Part shown: positions 24,693 through 38,300 of the stretch, one piece after another
Layout: each line of letters opens with the position of its first letter
Numbering within the stretch: position 1 is the stretch's first letter
Assembly (NCBI GenBank): GCA_900239685.1
Contig: OENT01000066.1
Location: 124,001 to 188,000 of the forward strand
DNA from: Rotaria macrura
Taxonomy: Eukaryota; Rotifera; Eurotatoria; Philodinida; Philodinidae
Direction of reading: 5' to 3'
Length of the DNA stretch: 64,000 bases
Made by a program: the position numbers and the translations under genes
The notes under the pieces: model-generated
The model's input: the letters and a program-made list of their open reading frames with translations, nothing else
Told to the model about the DNA's origin: nothing
Databases searched by the model: none

Positions 24693-25530
24693 TTACTTTT
24701 TTTTAAGTGTATTTTTCATAGCTTGTAGACAGGCTTCGCCAGTGACTGCTTCGAAAAATTCTTTTTTTTCTTGTTCGTTATCAACGAAATCTAGTTTTAA
24801 CAAATCTGACCACCATTTCTTTTTTGTTATTTGAAAACCATTTAATGGTCGATCGACAACCATATTCAACCATTTTCGTGCTAAATCGTCTGGTGTTTCA
24901 CTTTTTTCGCATCGTATTGGGAAATCATTTGATAGTATTGTAGTTGCATCAAATATTAATCGATGAGCAAGTTGTGGTTCAAGTTGATGTCGCACTATTT
25001 CAAGTGGTAAGGTTGGAAATGGTACACCAACAACTATTTCTGTAACACCAATACGAAATGGTTTTCGTGTACCCATAGCAATATAATCACATGCAAGAGC
25101 AAGTATGATGCCACCAGCAATGGCATGACCATCAAGTGAGCAAGCAACTGGTTTTGAACAACGAAGGGGTGCAGATATGCCACGATCCAGTGTATTAAAA
25201 ATAAAATTATCAATTGTTGGCCGATGAAGTTTAGCACATCGTTCATGCATGTCAGAGAGATCAACACCGGCAGAAAATATCGAACTAAATAGAAGATAGT
25301 TCTTCACGATGATGGTATATACTTTGTTCTACCGATCGATACCTAAGACTGGATCGTAAATGAACACCCTTGACACTATCATCGTTTGAAGCATGATCAA
25401 ACGCTTGCTCAATGTCATTCAATAGTCCAATAGACATTGCATTAACTTTTGGCCTATTCATAGAAATCGTAAGGATAGCATCAGCTAACGAGACACTCAA
25501 AGTTTTCCAGCGTTGTTGTAAAGCTGCCAT
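24693..25530 (-). CDS. enoyl-CoA hydratase/isomerase (crotonase) family protein, copy B
   Basis: Crotonase-fold protein of 259 aa, clearly paralogous to copy A. Two exons, 25530-25343 and 25284-24693, with the single intron (58 nt) at the same codon and phase as in copy A. The start MAALQQRWKTLS is chosen because it aligns with MSLLQQTWKTLS of copy A; an in-frame ATG further upstream would add residues with no counterpart. The junction gives SIFSAGVDL, the first oxyanion element, followed by DGHAIAGGIILALACDY. The active-site segment reads RIGVTEIVVGVPFP, keeping the Glu that aligns with the first catalytic Glu of enoyl-CoA hydratase; the second catalytic Glu is not evident. TEIVVGVPFP followed by LEIVR resembles bacterial crotonase-family proteins more than the animal mitochondrial hydratase. 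Likely an acyl-CoA hydratase or isomerase; substrate unknown. Confidence 0.9.
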
Positions 25531-25859
25531 TCGATAGGATAGGTTTGTATCTTTTTTTTTCAATGTGTTTAAATAAGTACTGTAATTATGCTTTTTATTT
25601 TTTATCTATTTTGATTTCTATTGCTTGCATTGATCTACAAACGGATGATGTCTCGAATAGATGGAGCACATTGAATAAGATAGAGTTTCGTACTTCTTTT
25701 TTTTGACCTTTATTCTTTAATTTTGTTCAATAGATGAATGAAACATAGAATTATTTTGTGGTTTTTTTTCTGTATTTTCGATTTGACGAAACGACATAGA
25801 TTTGTTTCTTTTACTTAATGTTCATTGAAAAAGAACAAAGAAAAAAGCCTTAGTTCATT

Positions 25860-26234
25860 TCAACCACGCATAGCATGAAATGATTGTATTGCATACCGCT
25901 TGTCATTGTATTGTCTATGATGAGAACCAGGCCGAGTTAATAATGATGTAAGTAGAATACGAAAAAGATGAGCTTTTGATGGTGTCATTTCTTCATAAGG
26001 AATATTCAAATAGTCATTTGCCGATGATTGCATTGGTAAATAATATTGAAATTCCTCACTGTTGTCTAACCCATCGATATCACCAGTCGATGAATCCATA
26101 TCAATAACAGGTGAATTAAATGGTGCTGATGAACAATACGAAGACAAGCAGACAAGAATAAAAGAAATCAACGCTATCATATAGAAGCGTTTGAGAAATG
26201 ATGAACCACTGCTACTCAGTATAAACAATGACAT
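25860..26234 (-). CDS. candidate neuropeptide precursor (C-terminal amidated peptide)
   Basis: Frame of 124 codons starting at ATG 26234. A TTTCATTTCAG acceptor lies 2 nt upstream, which favours this start over two ATGs further back. Residues 19-35 are strongly hydrophobic (MIALISFILVCLSS) and are followed by small residues CSSA, as in a signal peptide or signal anchor. The middle is acidic and unstructured, with an Asp/Ser-rich stretch. Near the end there is one dibasic site, NDKR, after which the protein ends with YAIQSFHAMRG. A final Gly directly before the stop is what an alpha-amidated peptide needs, so cleavage would release a 10-residue peptide ending in Met-Arg-amide. I do not recognise the peptide family. 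Caution: the bases after the Arg codon (GGTTGA) could also be a weak splice donor. Confidence 0.5.
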   Translation of the reverse strand: MSLFILSSSGSSFLKRFYMIALISFILVCLSSYCSSAPFNSPVIDMDSSTGDIDGLDNSEEFQYYLPMQSSANDYLNIPYEEMTPSKAHLFRILLTSLLTRPGSHHRQYNDKRYAIQSFHAMRG

Positions 26235-26299
26235 ATCTGAAATGAAACTATGAAGAACTTTGTTTCTCTTCAAAATTCTTTTTCTTTTAAATTGCATCA

Positions 26300-29200
26300 T
26301 TCACTCAATTGCCTAGGAAAATTGTCCATGTTCTTATTGACGTCAAGTACGAAAATAATGTCTGAAACCAAAACATGAGGGAGTAGTTCACGATTCTAAT
26401 AGATGAATGTTGATCTAATCAAAACTTTGATTTTTAAAAACAATGAAATATTTTAATATGTCAATGACAGTTGATAACATAATATACTCACATCTCATGA
26501 TCAGTCTAATCATTTATGTAACTTTAACAAGTGTCATTGTGTCTAAGTTAAGGAAGACAGTTTATAGAAATTCTTGTAAAACACAATATTCATATAGGAT
26601 CTGTGGTGTAAGAAGACTTGCACTTTGCGGATATTTTACAAAACAAAATACTTAAGTATGGAAAAAGAAATCTTTTGAGTACTGTCTTACATAATATAAT
26701 TATATTTCCTTTTAATTTACCTTACATAACTTACTTCTCATTGATTTTATTGTTAAGACTCTGATTAATTTTTAGTTCAACAAAAGTAGAATGTTGTTTC
26801 TCTCGTGGATGTATAGATCTTCATTGGGCTAGAAAATGAAAATACCTCCTACCATTGTAGAAAGGGGCGGTATATCTCTTGAAGAACATAATCTTCTTTG
26901 CCTAATTCGGTTCTTTAATCGAAAAAGAAGAATCGGTTGTACTTTATGTGTTCTTTTCTTTTGTCATGATTTATTTTCTCTTCCGTTGTACGATCCAATG
27001 GCAAGATCTGACTTAACTTCAACTTCACATACACTACTAAATACCTTAAAAGTATGACCTTAAAAAGAACTATCTGCCTATAAAAAGTGAAACATATTCT
27101 CTAGGTTGAAAATAAGATAAAATTTTTCAAATTGAAATAGAAACAGCAGTATCTGATAGTTGCTATACTCAATTCTTTCTTTCTTTTTTTTTACGGAAAA
27201 GTCCAACCAGCAAGCGTGTTCAACTACAAGATAGCTAGCTACGTGATAAAAAATCAAGATTACTTTTACACTAATACATTTTGTTAAATATACCATGGAG
27301 TTTTCAATCGAGGAGAAAGCCTTCTTCTGATATATTTTTATATTTGAGATGCTTAAAAACAAAGCTCATCTATAAATAGAGTAATGAAATGGGAAAAGGT
27401 TTTCAATAGACACAAGTTTGATCATAAGAACATGTTTTCTTTTTAATATGAATACTTGTCATTTTTTATTTAGACTTTAATAATCAAATCTGAGAGCAAG
27501 AAGAAATATAAAAAGAAAATTCTAAGACTTCAACAGTGGTCTTAGGCTGTAATAGAAAGTATACTCATGGAATTCTCTTGCACAAAAGAAAAATCAATAT
27601 TGTAAAAGGAATTCTATTAGATTACAAGCATTATCTCTTGTCTCATTTAAAATACATGATAAATGTTAATCTACAGCTTGTTCTCTAGAATAAGTTACTC
27701 ACAACATTTATGTTTCCTTCCAATTATTCAGTTGTGTTAATTAATACTGAAAAGAGAGATCGATTCGACAATGAAAAGAGTGAAATGTAATTGAATAAGA
27801 TTATCGTCGACAGAAGTTTTCAATGATGATTAATCTGATAGAGTTTCTATTCTTAAAGGAATAACTTTAGATATTGTCTTTCACACAAATATTTCTTGTC
27901 AATTATCATTGAATAGTAATAACAAACAAAAGTCGATAGGAAAATCTATATTTTTAAGAATTAAAAAAATTCATTTGACTCGTTAAATGTTCTTTATCGT
28001 ATTTTCTTTACTCGTTCGACAGATATAATATGGTCAACGTCTGAAGGAAAATTAGAAAACCAAAACGATGAATTTTTATCGTGTATTGCGGATGAAATAT
28101 TACATACCCGATTTAGTTCGATCATACACGATGATCATCAGTAATAATGAAACAGCTAACAACTACACTGAGATGTAATGTAAAATCAGCTTATCTATTC
28201 TCGATATTATCTATCGACATGAGATAACTGTCAATAGGATGTGACACTTACAACAATTGAACGGATATAATTATCGATAGTACGAGCTTTATATTCTCAC
28301 AGAATGATTAGTATGCGCACAAACAAGAAGTACAGATGAACATCATTCTAACATTACGCTTTTGAAATGAAGACAAACTATTTTTCTTCTCAAATAATCT
28401 CCGTTACGACATTGAGGAAAATAATCAGGTGGAATTCCATAATTGGTTTCTTTTAACACAGACATCCAGTTATACTTAATTTAAAGAAGCACACATTTTT
28501 CACCGGAATGAACGGATAGAGTCAGCAGGTGTAAATGTTCACATGTCTTCGTCTATCATCGAAAATGATACTGACATTTCTTTTTCATGGGTTTTCCTCT
28601 CTCTTTCTCTTCTTAGTAGGAAGTTTTGAGAACGATTCGATTTGGAAATGTAAAATTATCATATTAGATATTTAAAATACTGAGATATTAGTTGCCATAT
28701 ATATGTTTCAATCGGTGTAATTTCTTTTTGAAAAAGGTTAAAAAAAAAGAATCAACTTATAATTACACTGACTTTTAATTAGCATAAAACTTTATTGAAA
28801 GGATATAGAATAGCTACAAATTTGGAAATAGGTATCTCGTAGACAAGTATACTTTTGATAATTCGGTTGGTAGAGAAGTAAATGGTTGAATGTAAGACCA
28901 AAATTAAAGGAAGGAAAGATGAGTCGAATTTTAATGGGAACTATCATCAAATGAACTTTACTTCTTGGTTATAGCTTAACATGTTGATGTTGAGTATAAT
29001 TATTGTTTCTAGTAGAAAATCATTCATGAATAATAAAATGTTTGTAATGAGAGATGGTTTATTTTGTCATACTATCTTAATGTAGCTAACTTCTAAAATA
29101 ACTTATAGTTCTCCTAATTTAGAACAATTAAATTTGCTTCAGAAATTTTGTAAATTTACTATATCATCCGTAAAAGAATAATTATTGAGAAACACAGGAA

Positions 29201-31150
29201 ATGTTTCAATAATATTCATTTTTCCATGTTCTAAGAATACATTCTATATTCTTCATTATTAATTTGCCTATCATCATTCAACATATCAATTCTAAAAACA
29301 TAGATCTTATCTAATAACAGCAAGTGAAAATGTTCGTCTGTAAAATTGTCGTCGAATCATACTGCTGTTATAACAAGAATAATTCATGGTCGAAAAACGA
29401 TTCAATATGAAATGCATAAATAGATTTAGTGGAAGATTTTTCTCCTAGAATTAGTTGAATTCAAGTGAGACGAGTATCGGTCAACTATGACTAGTAAAAC
29501 CCATGCGCATCCCACACTTCTGGTGACAATCTTGCTAAACATGACTAAAGTGATTGCATCTCATTATTTCTACTTATTTATTTCTTTAAGAAGTTTCTCA
29601 TGAAAATAAAAGACATCGAATGTCTTGATTCTGATCCATTAATGATAACAGCTATCAATGAAGATTTAATCCGATAATTTCTATTTCTTACTTACATCTG
29701 ATGGTATTAGTTTTGATCATGTGAAAATTATTATTGAAAAATAACTAGGATCGACAGACTTGACTTCGCACACAAACTTGACATGTTATGAAAAACATTG
29801 TTGATCCGAAAGTGATTTACAGAAATCTTACGTTCTACAAATTATTCTGACAATCTTATCTGAATCTATAGAATTTCAAGATTCAAAACCTAGAAAATAC
29901 AGATTCACGCATCTTAGAAAAACAATCATAACTTAGCACTAGGGGCAGTTCGAGACCGATTTTCTAATTTCAAACTTATCTAGTTCGGATTTGTTCCAAA
30001 TTTCTAATGTTTTTTGAGAATATTCAACATCTTCAAGATTTAACAAATACATACGACAGTGGAAATTACTGATTAAATAAGCGATGTAATTGAAGTTTCT
30101 ATGTTTCTTCAACCTATCGATCAGTTAACAAGGTACAATCATGGTAACTAGTGTCTTTATTATGAAGGGCAAAAACAACTAAACAATTATGCTGTAATAA
30201 TATCTGACATATAGAATTTCATTAATATACAAACAAAACGCTTGTTCGCTTGGTGGAAGTGTCAAATAAATAGTATAACTGTTATGCGATAGTTTACATC
30301 TATATACATTTAATGATAAAAATACTTCTACTACGCTTAACATTCGTAATCTGATCAGAAAAAAAACTATCTTTTGAAAATAAATAGCATCACAATTCTT
30401 AAAAACCTAAGAGAATGATTTCAAGGTAATTTCTCGAATAGATGTGACTGACTTCTGACGCTACTAATATGCATGCATCAATTCATTATGAAAACCTAAG
30501 AATTAAATATAATGTAGTAATTAAATAAATTCTTTCTTCGGTTGTTATTTCATATTGAATACATTCTTCTTGCATTCGTTTCTTATTTATTAATGCCTTC
30601 AAGCTGATGAATACCATCACGAAGATCATTACAATATTGACTAATTATTATACCGTCTGGAATTCATGCCATCGCCAAAAGCGATCTATTCTTTCCCGTA
30701 TTTATTTCACACTGTTGTGTTAAGATAGAAGAAAAGAAAAACAAGGCAAGACAGACAAATCATCTGACAATAAGACGTATATCACAGGCAGCATAGAGAT
30801 GTAAAAGACTAGAAAATAGAATATTTAATTTGTGTATTAGTTTTTCATCGTTTGTTATAAAAGCCAGTTGAATAATTAACAATAACGATTGCCATAAATA
30901 ATATTACATAGATATCGTATGTTAAATATAATGAACAATTAAGTAGAAGTTCAATATGTGCTAGAATGAAAACAAGAACAACATTCAAATGTCTATATTG
31001 ACTTTATAACTATAAAAGATATTGTTCTAAACATACATATGTTATTCACTTAAAGAAATGAGATTAGTCAAAAAGACTTGTAAGGATACCGCCGTTTACA
31101 AATACGATGTTATTGTTCAATTGTTTTTACAATGTTAATCTACTTTCCAT
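26300..31150. other. gene desert
   Basis: Nearly 5 kb, very AT-rich. Plus-strand frames near 26443 and 26836 and a minus-strand frame near 27078 show no motif, signal or splice partner. I see no tandem array, RNA gene or mobile-element end. It may hold regulatory DNA of the peptide precursor or of the Ig gene. Confidence 0.5.
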
Positions 31151-31157
31151 TCATTAT

Positions 31158-34095
31158 TCAGATACAATGAAACCTACCATAAGTTGGCGATGATGATATT
31201 CGTTCTTGTTTTGCTACGGTCAAATTCAATAGAGTCGATTCTAAGTTAAGATATAAAGTTACTTGTTATTTTTGCTTGTCGAAAAAAAAAACTATATTGT
31301 TTTACCATCAATAATAATAAAAGCTTTAGCTACTTTTAATTGATTTTCAGCTTGACATTCATACATGCCGAACATATTCGTGTAGTTGTATGCATCAATC
31401 TTTAAAATGAAAATTTACTTCTTCTTCTTTTTATTACAATTTAATATTTTACTTGTACGAGTAGTATTAATTGTAGAGTATAATCGTTAATTTCTAGACG
31501 TTTTACATTATGTACTTCAATGCGATTTCGTTTCCATTTTGCAGATGTTAATGGACGTGCTATTATGGTACAATTAAGTAAGAGTTGAGAAGAAAAACGA
31601 GATAATGTATATTGAACTACGATTTCAGGTGGAACTAAAAAAAATAATAATAATAATACACATCTGTTTGCTATACATTGACATACGGCTAAATAAACAA
31701 GTGAGTTATTTCATTCTTGTGTAATTTAGTGTCTGAATATAAGCGACAGTGATAAATATTATATTCAATTAGTACTTCAAGTTCAGGACTAGGTACATTA
31801 TCTATGAGTTTATTTCTTCTTATCTCAAAAAATAAATTGAACTCGTAGGTATTTCTTCCTCTATAGTCTCTTCCGTAAGCGTTATTTTGAAATTCCCGTA
31901 GGGTCAATACTGATTATACTCGGTAAATCTTGAGATGCATGATAAACTTCAATCAATATTAAAGTCATGTTCACTAGTAGTGAGTCACTTTGTTAAAACA
32001 AATGATTCGTTAAAATGTCGAGTTTTTCCCACAGGAAAATGTCAACGAGACTGATTGATTCGAAGTTTTCGAAAGAAAATCGATTCCAAAATAAGAATAA
32101 CCATTTGTTCTTCGATTGTATGAAATAGATATATACGTAGTCCATATGTGTTGAAATCTAACAAAAAAAATACTTTGCACCCTGCTATGATATATTTGTT
32201 TAAGCACATATGTGAACGAACTATATTCATATGGTATAGACGTTCTCATTTCTATCTTTTCTTTTTTGTTTTTCTATTGAAGAACATAATGGTCGAATGA
32301 ATGGCAGAAGGAAAGTACGCAAGCATGTGTCCACTTTCGGGATCATCATGTGCGTCTCTCTCGTCACATGTGCATTTGAACAGTGAATACATTCATGTAT
32401 ATACGTGTATATTAAATCTCATCATTATATTAGGATCTCTAATTTCATACTATCTTGACCGCCTACTGTTTAACAAAAGAAAAGAAGAAGTTCATACATG
32501 CAAGTGTACTCTTTCTTTTCATTCTATTTCAATGTCATAAGAGCTTCTATATTTATATTAATAATTGAGTCATCAGAAAAACGTAATTCTCAAGAGTATT
32601 CTTTGTGAGTACAAAAGCTTTTACTCATTTTTTATAAGATGACATCTTCTTTTCTTCGTATTCAATTAGAAATCAAAAAAAAAAAAGACGAAGAAGAAAG
32701 AAAAGAGACAAAAGGAAGATACATACTAGCTGGAACTAAGTGCCGTGTACGCGTATCACGTGGTGGAATACCATTATCAGCAATACATTGATAATTCATT
32801 GGTGTTGTACGTGAAAAATTTCTTATGATCAATTTATTATCATAAGTGATAATATCTAGTAGAAATTCGGAAACCTTTTGTTTTGTTGATTATAATTTAA
32901 GATTCTTACTGCGATCATTTTTCTTATTTGATAAAAGTTTCCTCTCTGGTATATCCCAAAGAACTTTTGGTTGTGGTATTCCACGAGCTAAACATTTCAG
33001 AATAATCTGTTCATTTTCAATAATTATTCCATTATAATTTGATTCAATGGCGATGTCGATTATTTTAGGTGGTGCTGAAGTATAAAAATAAAACAATAAC
33101 AATGGATCAAATCTTTTGATAACTAATATACTGCAAAGCACTTGATTTCAGACGCGTCACTATTGTCATCAATAGACAGTCAAAGACAAGAGAGAAATTA
33201 TATGCTAATGGTTCAATTAATGAAACTTAACAGAAAAAGAAACAGGAAGTGGAATGCGAATGCGAAACACTGCGGGGTGTCTGTTTTTATTACATAAAAT
33301 TCGTCTCCTCACAATGTGAAATATTTCAAACAGTGACTTTTATGATTATTTCTATGATATTAATCGATCCAATAAATTTTATTGTGCGAAAATTTCCTGT
33401 ATAGTCCCATCAAATAACAATCGGAAACACCTCTCACATATTAATAAAAATAAAATATATGGTCACAGATGAGTGTGAAAGCGATAGAAATCTATGCTTA
33501 CTCAAAACGGTTAAATTAAATCGTTTTATGATTGTTAATGTTCGATCATCGGTTGAGATGCGGCATGTGTACTCTCCTGCATCATCGTCCGATACATCAG
33601 ATAGAAGAAGACTCCACGTCCAGGCATATCTAAACAAGAAAAAAAATAACATCTTTTAACATCATACCGCATTGATGTTGACTAACGGCTTTCTGTTTTA
33701 TTTTCTCTTAATCAAACAAGAAATGTCACGTACATGTGTTCGAGCATAAATCGCGTACGATCATCACTACCAATATGTTCACCGGTTTTTACCAATATGC
33801 GTCCTGCAGGTCCATAGAAATCGACCTAGAATTGATGTGCATATTTTCTATTAAGGTCCCAAGTAAAAATAATCGCATTACAAAAACAACATAACGAACA
33901 ATTAGTAACTTATATATATATGTATTGAACGGAAGAATTACCACTTACTGGTTTGTTAGAATATCGTTCCGGTAAATCACATATTAATGTTGCTGTTTCA
34001 CCCGTATTTACAGATACATTTTCCAAATTATCATCAATCGTTACAATTGATGATGAAATTAATAGAAGAATAAATATGATTAGACTTAAAATCAT
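31158..34095 (-). CDS. secreted three-Ig-domain protein, lachesin/IgLON-like
   Basis: Extracellular adhesion-type protein. Exons on the minus strand: 34095-33949, 33825-33734, 33629-33502, 33074-32910, 32855-32727, 31634-31453, 31399-31306 and 31240-31158, giving 339 aa. A signal peptide (ILSLIIFILLLISSSIV) leads into Ig domain 1 (Cys in ATLICDLP and GEYTCRI, with DDDAGEYTC in the F strand). Ig 2 follows (QIILKCLARGIPQPKVLW, then NYQCIADNGIPP), then Ig 3 (LLLNCTIIARP, KWKRNRIEV, MYECQAEN). Domain 1 lacks the usual core Trp, as insect lachesins do. If the last splice (31305-31241, 65 nt) is not used, translation stops at 31292 after DGKTI and the protein has 316 aa. No transmembrane or GPI signal is visible in either form. 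The 1.1-kb intron before Ig 3 holds an unrelated open frame. Family is clear; the C-terminus is less certain. Confidence 0.82.
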
Positions 34096-34274
34096 ATGAA
34101 TATTTTCTGTTTTAACATCAACACCTTGTCATATCTAGAGAAAAAAGAATAAACTTCAATGAGAATTCCTCAAATAGCATCACTCGCTCAATTTTTTTGT
34201 TCTTCTTTTTCTCTTTTCTCTCTTTCTGGTTCACACTCGTTTTTGTCCATACACATAATTATATATATATGTAT

Positions 34275-34291
34275 GGTGTGTGTGTGTGTGT
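34275..34291. repeat. (GT)n microsatellite
   Basis: Run of about eight GT units just after a short (AT)n run, about 180 nt upstream of the Ig gene start. Confidence 0.8.
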
Positions 34292-35358
34292 TCATTTTTG
34301 ATTCAGTACGTGCTTGCGTGCATAGGTTAATAGAGAAAGCATGACTGATTATCAATCCTTACTTGCAAAGAAATAAACGAGAGAAAGATTGAATAGGAAA
34401 TTATAGACCTTGAACAAATTGAAAAAGAAATCATCTTACTGGAACACTAAACAGTGCGCATTCGCGCGCATGCGCCTAAACACAAATCCATCGGCTTTCG
34501 ACATATATATTTCATAATAATCTTTTTTTCTTCTTTTTCCCTCTACTACTTTCATAGTCAATATAGATCGCTCAAGGACGAAAGAAGCCTTTTGTTTTTT
34601 CATTATACGCTCAAAAACTAATTGGAAAACAACAAATGATAGCCATTTCTGACAAGGTCGTCTATCCGATGATGGATGACTAATGATTGTATAAAAAAAA
34701 ACCGAAAAGGTCAAGAAGATGGAAAATACACACCTTGAAATAACGAGAGTATGATGAATGATTTCTTTTCTGATGTCTTCTAGGATTATATTCGAGAAAT
34801 TTCATAACTAGATATTTTCACAGAGAGAAGGAATGTTTAGTCGAAGATTTCTTTTTCTTTTTGTGGTCTAGAAAAGACAATAAAAGGAAGTGCACAACCG
34901 AGAATAGACACTGACAAAGAAAAATGAATTCACTCTGGACATAACCGGAAAAATGACAACCGTGCAACAAGTAACAATGACCTACTGTTTCTAAATGCTC
35001 TATATGTACAGTAGACTAATGATAGAGATAAAAGTATTAATTGAAATAGGATATAGAAACAGCGGTGGTATAAAGTTCGAGTGTCACAGAAAAAAGAAAT
35101 GAACTAACCAATGAATGATTACAACCGTGTGTCTACAGTTTACTGTTATTATCAATAAATATATATGCATGAATGAGGTAGTTGATTACTCAATCGACTA
35201 GTATTTTATATTGTCTAATCTCATGCATATATGTATGAGAGACAAACAGCATATGGAAGAGATGAGAGACAACATGCGATTGTTCTCTTGTCGATGATGG
35301 ATAAAGACACACAACGACAATTGATTCTTGACATGAGTTTTATATTTGTTTACACATA

Positions 35359-35359
35359 C

Positions 35360-35386
<27 letters not shown>
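35359..35386. repeat. (AT)n microsatellite
   Basis: Fourteen uninterrupted TA units followed by GTATATAT. Noncoding; the frames that run through it on both strands are artefacts. Confidence 0.9.
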
Positions 35387-35394
<8 letters not shown>

Positions 35395-38300
35395 CTAGTT
35401 TGTTGACTTGGGATTTGTTTTTTAATAAATACTTAAGTAATATTTTAGAATACAGTATGCGAGACAAGGACAATGATTTGAAGATATGCTCTCGTCAACA
35501 AACCCCCTATCTGTTACTTATGAATCGATCGAATTACATTAGTATTGACGTACGCGAGTAAGACATATTCTCTAGAATGTCCGACTTATATATTGATTCT
35601 TGCTAATTCTTATCGCATTAAGGTAGACGAACAATATCGAAAATAACAATATAGGATTCTATCGAATGGCTACTAAACATGTACAGATATAATTGACAGT
35701 CACTTTTATCTTCGTACGAAAAAAAAACAGGATCGATAATCACTTTCTATTGTTTGTATTTGTATTCTATAAATATATCCAAAAACAGAAAACAATTATA
35801 TCATGAGATTAACTTTCTCTATCCTGAATCTAGCATACGTATGCCAATTGAAATATCGATAGAAAAAGAAGTTTTTTTTCTTCTTCTCTTTTCTATGCCA
35901 TCTGCTTATTTAAATAATCACTGGACTATATATAGTAGACTTATCGTACATTGAAAATCAACTGAATTGTGTTGTTAAATCTAATTATAGTAAATGAATA
36001 CTAATTTCAATTTAGAATTCGCTTTCAAAAACAAAAGTAACGATGACAATTGTGATTTGAAATTCATTATAGTGTTTAAAATATTTATTATTTATTCATT
36101 CTTCTTGTTTTCTTAAACAAGAAACCAATGTCAATATTCTTCCCATGAATCATTTATAATTGCATGCCAAAGAAAATCAATTAATATATATGAAAGAATT
36201 CCACTGTTGAACTCTCCTAAACTTCTAATTTTTCTTTTGGTATTTACAATATTCGTTTTCTTTTATGGATCTTTTTCCTTTCGGACTAATCTCATTTCTT
36301 TTTTATTTCTTCCCAACAAATTTAATAAATTGTCACACGTTTGACAAATATCTCAAAAGAATAGCCATTTTTTCATCGCACTCAAGAGAAATATAGTGAT
36401 AGATGAAGCTGATGTTGCATACCAAAAAGAAGTATGAAAAAGAACACATTATTCAGAGAACAAGTCTAAATTGATCTTCTTATGCTTAACCATTGTCGTG
36501 ATGATCAAATCAATAAATCTTGTTTTTGTTTTAACCCTAGTTTCGAATAAATCTACATGTTGCATAGAGATATGTAAATGAGATTCTGAAAAAAATACTG
36601 TAGTCCTCAGTGAAAAACTCATGCAGCAATTGTAATCGAAATTCAAACAATCTTTATATAGAATAATCATGGTGACTCCATATACAAGAATGACGAGATA
36701 CTAAACAGGGACTATTGCATCATGTATATAATATCCTGAGTCATCACCAAAGACATAACTGCGTGTTGTCATTTATGTTCCGCAATGACTTCAAAGCAGG
36801 AACAAGCCTAAGAATATATAACTCACATATTTACTATGTTGAATTTTCTTTTGTCATGGTTACTTCATTTGTTTAGGAAGTGAATGTGAGAAAGAAAGTA
36901 TTCTACTGAATCTTCCTTCATGAATGTATGAATAAAATGTATGTAAAATTCTTCAGGTCAATATTATTGTGATTAAAGATGTCAAATGATTTTTGATGCA
37001 TGCTTGCACGTATTATCTTTTCGTGTGAGAGAAAGTTGTATGAAATTTTGATATCAAATGGACAATAGCTATCATTATGTTTTTAAAATCAATGTAATTC
37101 TCATTTCGAGAATCGTTGGTTCGTTCGAATATGTTTAGCTTTAGAGTAAACTGACTTTGTCATGTATCCAATTGGGTATTGTGACTAGACATATGAGTGC
37201 GCCTAGTCAAGCATATAATTTCAATGTATGAATATTCTTCTAGGAATATCTGAAAAATATGTTTCCTGAACGCAATAAATAATGAATCTAAGAATCATTT
37301 TTATGTTATCGCGTGTTTAATTTAGCTCTGAACCTAATCATGTGACTGCTAAGTTGAAGAAAACAAACGATAGGGTTATATCGATATGAATAAGAGCAAT
37401 CATGCAATCCTATCAGAAAAAGCTTTGTTCCGTTTTCTACTGCGGGATTATTTTAATCCAAGTTACTCGGCAAATTTTGATATATATCTATACATCAAGT
37501 GACACATAAATCTACAATGTACCTATGGTTCAAAAAACGGCACCCATTGAAAGAATGAAATTATTTTTCCGCGTCAATCCCTCGTAATGTTCGATGATTG
37601 CGTGAATGAGTCTTTGCTTGCAAGTATTCTTCGATGACGTACTTACATACAATAACAAATGGAGGAATATTTTAAAGCGACTTATGGCCTATGAAATGCT
37701 TATTCAAAAATGATCTCATTGAACTCGTCACAAATCCTTTTTTAATTTTTAGTAAATAAGAAATGAAATAAAACATTCATCCTTAATGTACAAAGGCCTT
37801 TTTTCATGATGTTCTTAGGCAATCGTACATTCAGGTAAAATCCAGAAGTTTTTGAATATTTATTCATAAGAAAATATTTACTAGATGTAGAACAATAATA
37901 ATAAATCAATAAGATATTTCGAGATCAATTTGAAAACAAGCGTTAAAACATTAAAATTATCTCAGTGATCTAATCGCGAGGTACGTTTATTTTTATTTAT
38001 GACAGAGAAACACGTCACTTTATCTTATTTTCTTTGTGCATATATAAGAATTATCATTTCTACTATCATTTTTATGCTTCATATAATGAATTCTATGATG
38101 ATTTATAGATTGTAGTACTGTAGCATTCACACCATCGGCTTTGAGTTCTTTGGGATTTGAATATTATTATAGAAAGAGCATAGTTGTCTGTCATAGAAAC
38201 ATGTGACTTGTTGAAAGAATTTCCCCTGCACTTTTTTCTATTACTCAATCGATGTTCTTGGCACTTTCATTATGACATATATCTTGGGAAAATACCAACA

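Noticed and set aside
26443-27362. Short ORFs on both strands after the peptide precursor
   Set aside because: No domain, signal peptide or coding-like composition; consistent with chance in AT-rich DNA.
31689-31907. 72-codon minus-strand ORF between Ig exons
   Set aside because: It lies in the long intron before the third Ig domain. Splice signals and phase join the flanking exons without it, and it shows no Ig features.
35341-35561. ORFs on both strands through the (AT)n run
   Set aside because: The Ile-Tyr repeats are translations of a microsatellite.
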